Under the pieces are notes generated by a model that saw only the letters and a program-made list of their open reading frames with translations, made no database searches and was not told the DNA's origin. Of a DNA stretch of 64,000 bases, positions 36,652-45,006 are shown piece by piece. Position numbers and translations under genes: made by a program. Source of the DNA: Limnohabitans curvus (lineage in GTDB: Bacteria; Pseudomonadota; Gammaproteobacteria; Burkholderiales; Burkholderiaceae_C). The stretch's first letter is position 1, and each line of letters opens with the position of its first letter. The stretch covers positions 2,666,001-2,730,000 of the forward strand of contig NZ_NESP01000001.1 of the NCBI RefSeq assembly GCF_003063475.1, read 5' to 3'.

Positions 36652-37258
36652 GCTGGGTTTTTCCGAGCTGAACGACACCTTGGGGCGCTGGATGGCGCAC
36701 TATTTGGCAGAGCTAATCGACAAGGCATCCAATGAGCCGGATGGTCCTATCAGGGACGCTGCTCAAGCCAAGGTTGCTTCTTCGATTTTGGCGGTCTGGG
36801 CGCATCGATCTGCTTTGCCAGGCAACGCCTATCCATTGGCGCGATATAAAGACATCATCGAGGGTATGAAACTCTTGGCACCTGGGGGGTCGCCTTGGGA
36901 GCGGCCTACCAGCGGATCTCGAACAGCACAAGCTGGAGAGGCTCACGAGCAGCTTCGACAATTGTCAATTGCGTGTCTGTTTGCGGATCACTTTGCTGAG
37001 ATCCCAAATATCGATCCAAGTGTCGTGGGCCATCTTGATCCAGCGGAACGAGAACTTCTCGAGTTTTTCAATCGATGGGCAGAGTTAGTCAAGTCGCAAC
37101 GCCAAAAACTCTTCGATGACGGTGTGCTTTTCGCTGATGCAGCGTCTGCGACCAAAGCGCCCAAGCCAAACGAGCTACTAGAAGCGACTGTTGATAGCGC
37201 TATAGCCAGCTTGAAGAAGTTAAAACTGGAATTAGGTCAACCAAGAGTGGACCAGTGA
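36506..37258 (+). CDS. small partner gene overlapping the STAND nuclease, hypothetical (up to 250 aa)
   Basis: The frame overlaps the last 146 bases of the large gene if the ATG at 36506 is used. Other starts are the ATG at 36536, TTG at 36602 or 36623, and ATG at 36691. The first 35 residues are very basic and may be untranslated. The conserved-looking part begins at NILALGSHLTDELGFSELNDTLGRWMAHYLAEL. It continues as an alpha-helical, soluble protein with WAHRSALPG and LDPAERELLEFFNRWAELVKSQRQKLF. No domain is recognised. The overlap implies coupled synthesis with the STAND protein, and some Avs type III loci are annotated with a small second gene; whether this is its counterpart cannot be judged here. 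Confidence 0.65.
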   Translation: MKNQKTTPIDMTRTPKRKRGSRKSLSSDNADVLNQPINILALGSHLTDELGFSELNDTLGRWMAHYLAELIDKASNEPDGPIRDAAQAKVASSILAVWAHRSALPGNAYPLARYKDIIEGMKLLAPGGSPWERPTSGSRTAQAGEAHEQLRQLSIACLFADHFAEIPNIDPSVVGHLDPAERELLEFFNRWAELVKSQRQKLFDDGVLFADAASATKAPKPNELLEATVDSAIASLKKLKLELGQPRVDQ

Positions 37259-37412
37259 CACCATCGAAGTGTGTCGGCCATAACAACGTCGCGCCCACGA
37301 TTTTGCTTTTTGATTTCTCCAATGCCGGGGTCAAGTTTTCCTATCAAGGCAAACCATGCGCCTGAGGTAGGCACACGTTACCAAAAACTAACAAAAAAGA
37401 GGAAACACCACC

Positions 37413-38825
37413 ATGCACGAAATCATCTGCCCACACTGCCACAAAGCCTTCAAGATCGACGAAGCGGGGTACGCCGACATCCTCAAGCAGGTGCGTGATG
37501 GCGATTTTGAAAAGCAGTTGCACGAGCGGCTGGAGTTGGCCGAGCGGGAAAAGCAGGGCGCGATTGCCTTGGCCGAGGCCAATGTCACCAATGCGTTGCA
37601 AAAAACAGCGGCGGCCAAAGACACGGAGATTCAGGCGCTGAAAGCCCAGCTCGACGCGGGCGAGGTGGCGCGCAAGCTGGCGGTGACGGAGGCTTTGGGC
37701 AAGGTGAGCAAAGAGCGCGATCAGTTGGCCAACGAGCTGAAGGCCGAACAGGAGAGGGCGCGCAACAGCAGCCAAGCGGCAGCCCAGTTGGCCGAGGCCA
37801 AGCTGGCCCATGCGCTGCAGGCCGAGGCTGCCAAAAAGGACGCCGAAATTCAGGCGCTGCAAGCCAAGCTGGCGGCCAGCGAGACAGCGCGCCAACTGGC
37901 CGTGAACGAGGCCGTGGGTGTGGTCGCCCAAGAGCGCGATGCCTTGAAGAGTGAGCTCAGCCTCATCACCGTCAAAAACCAGCTGGAAGAGAAAGCCATC
38001 AAGGAGCAATACGCCTTGCAGCTGCGCGACAGTGATGCCGAGATTGCCCGTCTGCGGGACATGAAGGCGCGGCTGTCAACCAAGATGGTGGGTGAAACAT
38101 TGGAGCAGCACTGCGAAATCGAGTTCAACCGCATCCGTGCAGCCGCTTTTCAGCGGGCGCATTTTGAGAAAGACAACGACGCCCGCACCGGCAGCAAGGG
38201 TGACTATATTTTTCGGGACTCAGACGAGTCGGGTGCCGAGATCGTCTCCATCATGTTTGAGATGAAGAACGAAAGCGACGAAACGGCCACCAAGAAGCGG
38301 AACGAGGATTTTCTGAAAGAGCTGGACAAGGACCGCACAGAAAAAGCCTGCGAGTACGCGGTGCTGGTGTCCCTGCTGGAGCCGGAGAGCGAGTTGTACA
38401 ACAGCGGCATCGTGGATGTGTCGCACCGCTACCCCAAGATGTACGTGGTGCGGCCGCAGTTCTTTGTGCCCCTGATCACGCTGCTGCGCAATGCCGCTTT
38501 GAACGCGATGAAGTACAAGTCCGAGCTGGCCTTGGTGCGCTCGCAGAACGTGGACATCACCAAGTTTGAAACCCAGCTAGACGAATTCAAGACGGCGTTT
38601 GGCCGCAATTGGCGCTTGGCCTCTGAGGGCTTTGAAGAAGCCGTCAAGCGCATTGATGAAGCCATCAAGGACTTGGAAAAAACCAAGGAAGCGCTGCACA
38701 AGTCGGCCAACAATTTACGCTTGGCCAACGACAAGGCCGACGACCTGACGATCAAGAAGCTCACCCGCGGCAACCCCACGATGGCGGCCAAGTTTGAAGA
38801 GTTGACGGGGAAGAGCCCCGACTGA
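37413..38825 (+). CDS. DUF2130 domain protein with zinc-ribbon start and long coiled coil
   Basis: A 470-residue protein. The N-terminus [11 protein letters not shown] looks like half of a zinc ribbon. Residues about 25-215 are an Ala/Glu/Lys-rich coiled coil with repeated EIQALxAxL units. The DUF2130 core lies at about 215-400 ([54 protein letters not shown]), and a second helical stretch ends it. The Asp in GDYIF and the Glu-x-Lys in FEMKNE fit a PD-(D/E)XK fold, and the overall plan resembles RmuC. The biochemical role is unknown. It has its own AAGAGGAAA ribosome site, and composition returns to that of the hsd genes. It may be the last gene of the defence island. Confidence 0.85.
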   Translation: MHEIICPHCHKAFKIDEAGYADILKQVRDGDFEKQLHERLELAEREKQGAIALAEANVTNALQKTAAAKDTEIQALKAQLDAGEVARKLAVTEALGKVSKERDQLANELKAEQERARNSSQAAAQLAEAKLAHALQAEAAKKDAEIQALQAKLAASETARQLAVNEAVGVVAQERDALKSELSLITVKNQLEEKAIKEQYALQLRDSDAEIARLRDMKARLSTKMVGETLEQHCEIEFNRIRAAAFQRAHFEKDNDARTGSKGDYIFRDSDESGAEIVSIMFEMKNESDETATKKRNEDFLKELDKDRTEKACEYAVLVSLLEPESELYNSGIVDVSHRYPKMYVVRPQFFVPLITLLRNAALNAMKYKSELALVRSQNVDITKFETQLDEFKTAFGRNWRLASEGFEEAVKRIDEAIKDLEKTKEALHKSANNLRLANDKADDLTIKKLTRGNPTMAAKFEELTGKSPD

Positions 38826-38833
38826 GACGGCGC

Positions 38834-39733
38834 TCAATGCGCCCCGAGGTAACACCCCTCAGCCCGCTCTCCATCCGCTTCATCACCTTCTTCGCTGCAC
38901 AGTGCAGCAATCAAGGCAAGGTCGGCCACTTGGCCGGGTAGCAGCAGCTCTTCATTGGTCCAGCGTTTGACCAAGTGGCCATTAGCCACGCCGCCAGTGT
39001 GTGGGGCTTGGTAGGCGCGGCGGTGTTGCATGGTCACGCCGCTGTTGGCGTTGGCAATGAAGCGGCTTTCGCCCAAGGCCCAAGGTTCAAAGTAGGCGTT
39101 GGCGGCGGCATCGACTTGGCGGAAGTAGCTGCGTGCGCCTTCTGCGTTGAGCTTCTTGCGCACGGTGCGCGTGATGAGGCCTTGCAGGTGGTCTAGCGCG
39201 GCGTAGTCCATTTGGCTCAAGGCTTCGGGGCTCATGTCTTGCGTGGCCAGTGCGGCTGTGGCGGCCAGCTCGGCGGGCAGCACTTGCACCATGGCTTTGA
39301 CCACATCGCGGTGCGGCGCTACGGCAGTGGCCACGCCGCGTGTTTGCGGCTGAATGGGGCAGCGAATTTCCACAAAGCGCGGCTTGACGGGGCCTGTGCA
39401 GCCGTCGTGGTGGTAGTACTCGCCCTGGCTCAGCCGCCCTTTGCTGGAGCGCCCACGCACATCGCGGTAGGTGGGGTGTTGGGTGTGCGAATTCAGGCAG
39501 ACGACCAAGCCCGTGGCATCGACCAGCTTGTAAAAAGCTTCGCGCCATTCGGGCAACAGCAGTTTGTCGTGCAGGTAGTCGGTGGGCTCGGTGCCTTCAT
39601 GGCCGACTTCACCTTCAATCACCAACACAAAGGGCTTGGGTCGGCGCACGCGCCACAAGGCATTGGCAAACGCCAGCACCGAGCTGGCGTGTTCAGAGTG
39701 TGTGGTGGCGCTGTGGCTTGTGAGGTTTGACAT
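38834..39733 (-). CDS. conserved hypothetical protein, 299 aa
   Basis: I do not recognise this family with certainty. The product is soluble with no signal or membrane segment. Notable parts are FVLVIEGEVGHEGTEPTDYLHD, the segment GEYYHHDGCTGPVKPRFVEIRCP, VAPHRDVVKAMVQVLP, and a Glu-rich C-terminus with SEEGDEADGERAEGCYLGAH. HHD followed by a downstream His-Arg could be a metal site as in Fe(II)/2-oxoglutarate oxygenases, but the spacing is not diagnostic. The ATG at 39733 is chosen; the frame is open 26 codons upstream but runs into the RNase D-like gene. It is the last gene of the long minus-strand run and ends 9 bases from the DUF2130 gene, tail to tail. Confidence 0.6.
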   Translation of the reverse strand: MSNLTSHSATTHSEHASSVLAFANALWRVRRPKPFVLVIEGEVGHEGTEPTDYLHDKLLLPEWREAFYKLVDATGLVVCLNSHTQHPTYRDVRGRSSKGRLSQGEYYHHDGCTGPVKPRFVEIRCPIQPQTRGVATAVAPHRDVVKAMVQVLPAELAATAALATQDMSPEALSQMDYAALDHLQGLITRTVRKKLNAEGARSYFRQVDAAANAYFEPWALGESRFIANANSGVTMQHRRAYQAPHTGGVANGHLVKRWTNEELLLPGQVADLALIAALCSEEGDEADGERAEGCYLGAH

Positions 39734-39755
39734 GACGGTTCCTTGCTCTGAAGGT

Positions 39756-40349
39756 TTAAAGCGACAAAGCTTCCCACACCCGATACGCTGCATACGCATC
39801 GTTGGCGGCATACACCAGTTGCGATTCGCTCAAGCGTTCATTGGCCCAGTTGCTGGTGGCGGCCTTCTTTGATTTTTGAAAACGTTGCTTGAACAGCACC
39901 GCCACCGCGCCCTTGACGCCCACTTCTTTGCGATAGCCTTGCGCTTTGAAAATGCTGTTCAGTTCCAGCACATCTGCTGGCTCCACGCCAAATTTTTGGA
40001 TGATGCGTTTGCGGTCATCGCCCAAACCAAAGCCGGCTTTGGCAATGCCTGGTCGCGCTAGCAAGTCGGCTGCCACCGCGCGGCAGTCGAGGTCGTGCAG
40101 CTGAAACACCCAAGCGCGTTCGCGGGTGGAAAGCTGCAACACATGCGGGCCATCAGACGCTTCGCCCACGCGAAAGGTGGGCTTGGATTCAGTGTCAAAG
40201 CCCCAGGCGCGTGAGGCCATCAAGGCGTCATGTGCGATCTGGGCTTGCTTGGCTGTGTTGACCAAGGTGATGCGGTCTAGCCCCAAGCGTTCAAACGGGG
40301 GGAGCAGGGCGATGGCTTCTTTGTCGGGCGTGTCTAGGCGTTGTGTCAT
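39756..40349 (-). CDS. RNase D-like 3'-5' exonuclease (DEDDy)
   Basis: A 197-residue single-domain exonuclease. Exo I is AWGFDTESKPTF (Asp, Glu), Exo II lies in KAGFGLGDDRKRI, and Exo III is YAANDAYAAYRVW with the Tyr of the DEDDy subtype. It lacks the HRDC domains of full RNase D, so it is the short form common in proteobacteria, likely acting on structured RNA 3' ends or DNA. The preferred start is the ATG at 40349, since an upstream ATG only adds MRSEQQH. It sits 17 bases after the ylqF stop. Confidence 0.88.
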   Translation of the reverse strand: MTQRLDTPDKEAIALLPPFERLGLDRITLVNTAKQAQIAHDALMASRAWGFDTESKPTFRVGEASDGPHVLQLSTRERAWVFQLHDLDCRAVAADLLARPGIAKAGFGLGDDRKRIIQKFGVEPADVLELNSIFKAQGYRKEVGVKGAVAVLFKQRFQKSKKAATSNWANERLSESQLVYAANDAYAAYRVWEALSL

Positions 40350-40366
40350 GTGTTGCTGTTCTGATC

Positions 40367-41305
40367 TCAACGCTTTTTAGGCTTGCGCGCCGTCTTCTTT
40401 GTTTTCTCAATCGCCTCTTTGCGCACGGCGCGTTCGGCGTCTGCAATTTTTCCTTCGGCCAACCACGCGGCAAATTGCTCGGGCGTTTCTAGCGTCACGC
40501 GACCCAGCGCCGCTGTGCGGAAATCGTGAATGACGATGTGCGCGGCTTTGGTGGTGTTGATGCGCCCACCGCTTTGCACTGCACCGCGTTTGCGACCAAT
40601 GGCGTCCAACATTTCTTCGTCGGTGTGGCTGGCCACGTCGTCGATGTTGTAGCGCTTGTGCAGCACGTCGGGGTAGTGGGGAATGAGGTAGTTGAGCAGC
40701 TCAAGCGCCACGGTTTCTTCGTCAAACGCGTTCACGCCAATCGCGCCGCTGGCGGCAAGGTTAAAGCCGCTTTGTTCGACGATGATGCGAGGCCACAGCA
40801 CACCGGGGGTGTCGTACAAATAAAAGTCATCGGCCAAGGCGATGCGTTGCTCTATCTTGGTCACACCCGCTTCGTCACCCGTTTTCGCGGCGCGTTTGCC
40901 TTTGAGCGTGTTGATGAGGGTGGACTTGCCCACGTTGGGAATGCCGCAAATCAGCACGCGCATGGGCTTGGCCATGCCGCCACGGTTGGGGGCGAGTTGT
41001 TGGCAGTTGTCGATCAGCGCTTTGGCGGGCGAGGACATGCTGGTGTCTAGACCAATGGCGCGCACGCCGGGCATGGCGTTGTAATGGGCCAGCCACATCG
41101 CGGTGCGCTCGGGGTCGGCCAAGTCTTGCTTGCTCAGCACCTTGAGTGCGGGCTTGCCTTGAATGAGCTCGGCCAACATCGGGTTGGCGCTAGAGCCGGG
41201 CAAGCGGGCGTCGAGCATTTCGATGACAACGTCAATCTCTTTGATGCGCTCCCCAATCGCTTTGCGCGTGAGGTGCATGTGTCCGGGGAACCATTGAATA
41301 GCCAT
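40367..41305 (-). CDS. ylqF: ribosome biogenesis GTPase YlqF/RbgA
   Basis: A 312-residue circularly permuted GTPase involved in assembly of the large ribosomal subunit. The G motifs are in permuted order: G4 SKQDLAD first, then G1 GIPNVGKSTLIN, and G3 DTPG. The start IQWFPGHMHLTRKAIGERI is the YlqF signature. A Lys/Arg-rich C-terminus (KKTARKPKKR) suits rRNA binding. The ATG at 41305 fits the family N-terminus. It forms a translation-related unit with the DTW-domain gene upstream (14-base gap) and the RNase D-like gene downstream. Confidence 0.94.
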   Translation of the reverse strand: MAIQWFPGHMHLTRKAIGERIKEIDVVIEMLDARLPGSSANPMLAELIQGKPALKVLSKQDLADPERTAMWLAHYNAMPGVRAIGLDTSMSSPAKALIDNCQQLAPNRGGMAKPMRVLICGIPNVGKSTLINTLKGKRAAKTGDEAGVTKIEQRIALADDFYLYDTPGVLWPRIIVEQSGFNLAASGAIGVNAFDEETVALELLNYLIPHYPDVLHKRYNIDDVASHTDEEMLDAIGRKRGAVQSGGRINTTKAAHIVIHDFRTAALGRVTLETPEQFAAWLAEGKIADAERAVRKEAIEKTKKTARKPKKR

Positions 41306-41319
41306 GTCTTGATTGTCGT

Positions 41320-42132
41320 TCACGCGGAATGGGTGGCTGTCTGCAATCGCAGATGCAAGTCATCGCCCAAATCGACGGGGAGTTGTTGCTTGGCTTTGAG
41401 GTAGTGCTCGGTGAACACATCAAAGTAGGCGTTGAGGGCGGTCGCGGCTTGCGTGTCGTTGGCAAGGTCTAGGCACATGGCGCCCACTTCGGCGGTGCAA
41501 AAGTGGGCCTCGCTTTGTGCGCGTCGCAGTTTGTAGCGCGACAGTTGTTCGGGGTGCAGGCTTAACACGGGGAAGTTTTGCAGGTAGGGGCTTTTGCGAA
41601 ACATCTTGCGCGCTTCGTCCCACGTGCCGTCGAGCAGGATGAACAAGGGGCGCTTGTGGGCTTCATGCGCTACGTTATGCACCACGCGTTGCGATTCAGC
41701 AAACGCGCTAGGGAACACCACATAGGGTTGCCATTGCGGGTCGCTTAACAACGCGAGCAAAGTCGGGTCAACTTCGGTGCGCGCCCAGCCAAACGCAAAG
41801 GTGTCAGCCACCACATCGGCAATCAGCCAGCCCGTGTTGCTGGGTTTGAGTGGTTCGATGTCGGCCATCAGCAAACACATGCCTGCGCGTGTGGACACGT
41901 CGGGGCGCAGTGAGCAGATGCAGTGTGTGGGCACCAAGCGGCAGCCTGCGCAGCGTTCACCTTTGGGGCCGCCTCGGGCTAGAAAAGGTTTGACGCTGCG
42001 GGCGAGGCGGGTTGCGCGTAAGCGCGCAACGGCGTGGGGTAAATCTGCGGTCAAGGCGAAGGTCGAGGCAATTGAAGGTGCTGGCAGCGGTGGCTTTGTT
42101 TGACGGCTATGGCTTAGTCGGCCACATTGCAT
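41320..42132 (-). CDS. tapT: tRNA-uridine aminocarboxypropyltransferase (DTW domain)
   Basis: A 270-residue DTW-domain protein. The family motif appears as LLDGTWDEARKM (DxTW), preceded by a Cys cluster CAGCRLVPTHCICS of the zinc type and HPEQLSRYKLRRAQSEAHFCTAEVGAMCL. E. coli YfiP/TapT puts the acp group on U47 of tRNA, and this is the closest type. The start is uncertain: the ATG at 42132 overlaps the end of the upstream gene by 19 bases, and the first 35 residues look non-conserved, so a later non-ATG start is possible. By length it is slightly longer than E. coli TapT. Confidence 0.85.
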   Translation of the reverse strand: MQCGRLSHSRQTKPPLPAPSIASTFALTADLPHAVARLRATRLARSVKPFLARGGPKGERCAGCRLVPTHCICSLRPDVSTRAGMCLLMADIEPLKPSNTGWLIADVVADTFAFGWARTEVDPTLLALLSDPQWQPYVVFPSAFAESQRVVHNVAHEAHKRPLFILLDGTWDEARKMFRKSPYLQNFPVLSLHPEQLSRYKLRRAQSEAHFCTAEVGAMCLDLANDTQAATALNAYFDVFTEHYLKAKQQLPVDLGDDLHLRLQTATHSA

Positions 42133-43319
42133 TCGCGGCGCAACAGCGACAGTGCATCGTGCAGTTTGTAGTCGTGGTCGCTCTCCAACGTGACGAGCGA
42201 TTCGTCAATGAAGGCTTCCCACATGGCTATGTAATCGTCTTGATGCTCAGCCGGTGCATTGGCTTGGATGAATGCCGTCGCCAGCTCGGGTTGCACGCCT
42301 GATTTGCGGATTTTGCGAATCAGCGTGGTTGCCGTTTTTTCGGTCAGCAGTGTTTTGCCGGTACTACCCGTGGCAATGCACAAGAAGAGAGTGAGCAGCG
42401 AGCTGTCGTCGCTGTGCCCGCCCGTGGCTTTGGTCCATGCGGCAGAGGTTTGGCGATCAAAGTGGTCAACCTCAGACAAACCATCCTCTACCCAAAAGTA
42501 GCGGCCTACAAAAGCCGGTGTTTGGTTGAAGAGTTTTTGTGGCGTCAACTTGGCATCCAAAATTTTGGGCAAGTCGGCTTCCACACTTAGGCGCACGTGC
42601 TCGACCGCTGCTTTGAATTCGGCGGGCAAGTTTTTGGGCGCAACCAAGTGGATGGTTTTGGTGGCGCTGGGCTTGCGCAGCGTGGCGATGATTTTTTGAA
42701 AGGCCACCCAGTCAGGCATGTCTTTGTGTTTGGTGGCAGCAGCCATCAGCGCGGTGCGAATCACGGCTTCGGCATCGCAGCCCGCTTCTTCTAAATCGTC
42801 AGCGTGCAGGCCCAGTTGGTCCGCCATCCAAATGGCGGCGTCGATGACGTGGGCCACTTGTTGGCGCTTGGCCAGCTCGGCTTGGTAGTCGGCCAAATTG
42901 CACAGCGACCATTTGGCCAATTGCGGGATGTGTTTGTCGCTAAAGCCGCCGTGCTCGTTCATGCCAAAGTGCGTGTTTTGCGGCATGACGATGAGCGCTT
43001 TGAGCATGTCTGAAGCGGCCTTCGAGCGCGAAAGAAAAGAGTGCTCGCGCAGCTGCTCTGCGGCTTTGCGCAAATCGCCACCGCTTTGAATTTGCAACGT
43101 GAGGCTGACCATGTTGACGATGCGGTCCTTAGCCTTTTCAAGCTCAGGACGCAAGAACTCGCTGCCAAAGTAACGCGCGATTTGCACCATGCCTTTAGGC
43201 GCATCGGTTTGGATGGCGTCTAGCTTGGTTTGGTCCAACACGCCGTGTTGCACGCCGTAGGCAACCGCCTTTTCAAAGAAAGGGCGGTCATCAAAAAGGG
43301 CAACAACAGCTTGCGTCAT
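42114..43319 (-). CDS. conserved hypothetical protein, 401 aa
   Basis: A soluble, largely helical protein of unknown family. Features are ALFDDRPFFEKAVAYGVQHG at the start, ALIVMPQNTHFGMNEHGGF, QQVAHVIDAAIWMADQLGL in the middle, and an Asp/Glu-rich C-terminus. No catalytic motif stands out. It is the third of three uncharacterised genes placed head to tail downstream of the J-domain gene, with gaps of 11-12 bases, so the four are probably one operon. It overlaps the DTW gene by 19 bases. Confidence 0.75.
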   Translation of the reverse strand: MTQAVVALFDDRPFFEKAVAYGVQHGVLDQTKLDAIQTDAPKGMVQIARYFGSEFLRPELEKAKDRIVNMVSLTLQIQSGGDLRKAAEQLREHSFLSRSKAASDMLKALIVMPQNTHFGMNEHGGFSDKHIPQLAKWSLCNLADYQAELAKRQQVAHVIDAAIWMADQLGLHADDLEEAGCDAEAVIRTALMAAATKHKDMPDWVAFQKIIATLRKPSATKTIHLVAPKNLPAEFKAAVEHVRLSVEADLPKILDAKLTPQKLFNQTPAFVGRYFWVEDGLSEVDHFDRQTSAAWTKATGGHSDDSSLLTLFLCIATGSTGKTLLTEKTATTLIRKIRKSGVQPELATAFIQANAPAEHQDDYIAMWEAFIDESLVTLESDHDYKLHDALSLLRRECNVAD

Positions 43320-43330
43320 GGTCTGTGGGT

Positions 43331-44086
43331 TTAGATGGCAGATTCTTCGTCAGAGTCACGCGCGGCGGGGGTGGCTTGGCCGCGGTCGGTGGCGCTGGTC
43401 TCGACCTTGCCGTCGTCGTCTTCCTCGTCGTCTTCCGACAGGCCCGCATCGTGGGCACGTGCTTTGGCGCGAAGTACCAGCAACATTTCGATGAAGAGGT
43501 CTGGAATTTTGTGGCGCAAGATCCACGCGAGTTGCATCCAGTCTTGGTCGGCCACTTCGTCTTCTTCGACGCGGGGCTTCACATAGGCGGAGCCGAGCAG
43601 GGCGCTTTCAGACAGCATGTCGCCGTCGTCTTCCATGGTGTCGAATGTGCCAGTGCGTGCAAAGGCTTCGATGCGGCTCCACTTTTCGCTGAAGTAGTCG
43701 GCCAGCGCTTCAGCGCCGCCTTCCAAATCGCCAATGGCGGTGAGGAACTCAACCGTGTCTGCATCGTCGCGAAAGATGATGGAGTTCATCATGCCGCGCA
43801 AGTGGGTGCGGGTGAGGTCTTTGTATTGTTTTTCAATCACCACGGCGCGGGCAAATTGCTCGGGCGTGACCAGCAGGTTGATGACCGATTCTTTGGACGT
43901 GTCGTACTCACGAATCACGGCCAAGATGTCTTTGGGGGGCAGCTGCGCCAGCACCACCATCAAGGCTTGGTCGCCTTCGGCATCGGCCAGCTCGACGAGC
44001 GCGGCTTCTGCGCCCGTGATGTCGCCTGCGGCGATGAGGCTTTGCGTTTTGGCAATCAGTGCGATGGCATTTGTTTTGTCGGTCAT
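43331..44086 (-). CDS. conserved hypothetical protein with acidic tail, 251 aa
   Basis: A soluble helical protein. The N-terminal half (AKTQSLIAAGDITGAEAALVELADAEGDQALMVVLAQLPPKD) has a TPR/HEAT-like Ala-Leu pattern. The middle contains YFSEKWSRIEAFARTGTFDTMEDDGD. The C-terminus is a run of Asp and Glu (SEDDEEDDDGKVET). No known domain is recognised. It is the second unknown gene of the J-domain operon, 12 bases after the previous one. Confidence 0.75.
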   Translation of the reverse strand: MTDKTNAIALIAKTQSLIAAGDITGAEAALVELADAEGDQALMVVLAQLPPKDILAVIREYDTSKESVINLLVTPEQFARAVVIEKQYKDLTRTHLRGMMNSIIFRDDADTVEFLTAIGDLEGGAEALADYFSEKWSRIEAFARTGTFDTMEDDGDMLSESALLGSAYVKPRVEEDEVADQDWMQLAWILRHKIPDLFIEMLLVLRAKARAHDAGLSEDDEEDDDGKVETSATDRGQATPAARDSDEESAI

Positions 44087-44098
44087 GGGGTCACCTGT

Positions 44099-44647
44099 TT
44101 ATTCTTTGCTGTCGAAGCCTTGTTCGACCATCCATGCGTTGCCCGCTTCTTCGCGTTCACGTGCTTCGCGCTCCTCGTCTTGTTCGGGCTGATCGCCACG
44201 TTCGACGTTCTCTAAATCTTCGTCGGCATCGGCGTCACTTGACTGTGCGGAGGAGCGCATAGGCGTGCCGTGCATGTATTCGAGGGCCGCAGCCACGCTC
44301 ATGAACCAAGCACCCACAGGCTCTGCCAAGATTTGGTCCACCATGGGTTGTGCCCAAGGTGCAATGCGGATGCCTTCAGACACAGCATCCCAGCTCAGTA
44401 AATCATCGGCGTCTAAGGTGATGAAGTGGTCCATCAACTCGGGCTCATGAAACTCAAAGGCTTGGTGCAACACCACAGCCACCATTTCGGGGTTGAGATC
44501 CAGCATCTGTAGCAAAAAGCCCAGCTCTTTGCGCTTTTCAGCCAAGCGTTTGTCGAGGATGTAGTGACCTTCGGAGTCTGAGTTGAGGTCGTCCAGCTCG
44601 GCTTGGTAGGCCGAACGCAGCTCTTGGAAGAATGGAGAAATGCTCAT
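44099..44647 (-). CDS. conserved hypothetical protein with charged tail, 182 aa
   Basis: The N-terminal 125 residues are helical and hydrophobic-patterned (ISPFFQELRSAYQAELDDLNS, ELGFLLQMLDLNPEMVAVVLHQAF). The last 50 residues are almost all Asp, Glu, Arg and Gln. No family is recognised. It follows the J-domain gene by 40 bases and precedes the next unknown by 12. Like its neighbour it ends in a strongly acidic tail, which may mean both bind a common basic partner. Confidence 0.75.
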   Translation of the reverse strand: MSISPFFQELRSAYQAELDDLNSDSEGHYILDKRLAEKRKELGFLLQMLDLNPEMVAVVLHQAFEFHEPELMDHFITLDADDLLSWDAVSEGIRIAPWAQPMVDQILAEPVGAWFMSVAAALEYMHGTPMRSSAQSSDADADEDLENVERGDQPEQDEEREAREREEAGNAWMVEQGFDSKE

Positions 44648-44687
44648 GTTTTGCTTATGGAAACGTTGCTTTTGAATCAGAACGTTT

Positions 44688-44972
44688 TTATGAACGATTC
44701 AGCACTTGCTGAAAGTAGGCGGTCCAAATTTCGCGCGCGGTTTGCGCAGGGTCATCTAACAAATTACGGCGGCGGTTGTCGTCGTAGGCTTTGCGTTTGG
44801 TCTCGTCTGACAGCACGTCGTAGGCCTCTTGCACCTCGCGAAAACGCGCAGGCGCGTCTTCGGCGGTGTTGCGGTCTGGGTGAAACTGCGAGGCTTTTTG
44901 GCGGAATGCGCGTTTGATGTCCGCCAGCGTGGCATCGCTTTTCAGCCCGAGGGCGGCGTAGTGTTCAGACAC
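44688..44972 (-). CDS. short J-domain co-chaperone (94 aa)
   Basis: Residues 1-70 are a J domain: HYAALGLKSDATLADIKRAFR, HPD at 31-33 in FHPDRN, and FREVQEAYDVLSDETKRKAYDD. There is no Gly/Phe region, zinc domain or C-terminal substrate domain, only a 25-residue tail. Such minimal J proteins stimulate DnaK ATPase at specific clients. It is the first gene of a run with three unknown genes, which are candidate partners or clients. Confidence 0.9.
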   Translation of the reverse strand: MSEHYAALGLKSDATLADIKRAFRQKASQFHPDRNTAEDAPARFREVQEAYDVLSDETKRKAYDDNRRRNLLDDPAQTAREIWTAYFQQVLNRS

Positions 44973-45006
44973 GTTCGGTTCTTTAAAAATGACAGCGCTT
45001 GAAAAA

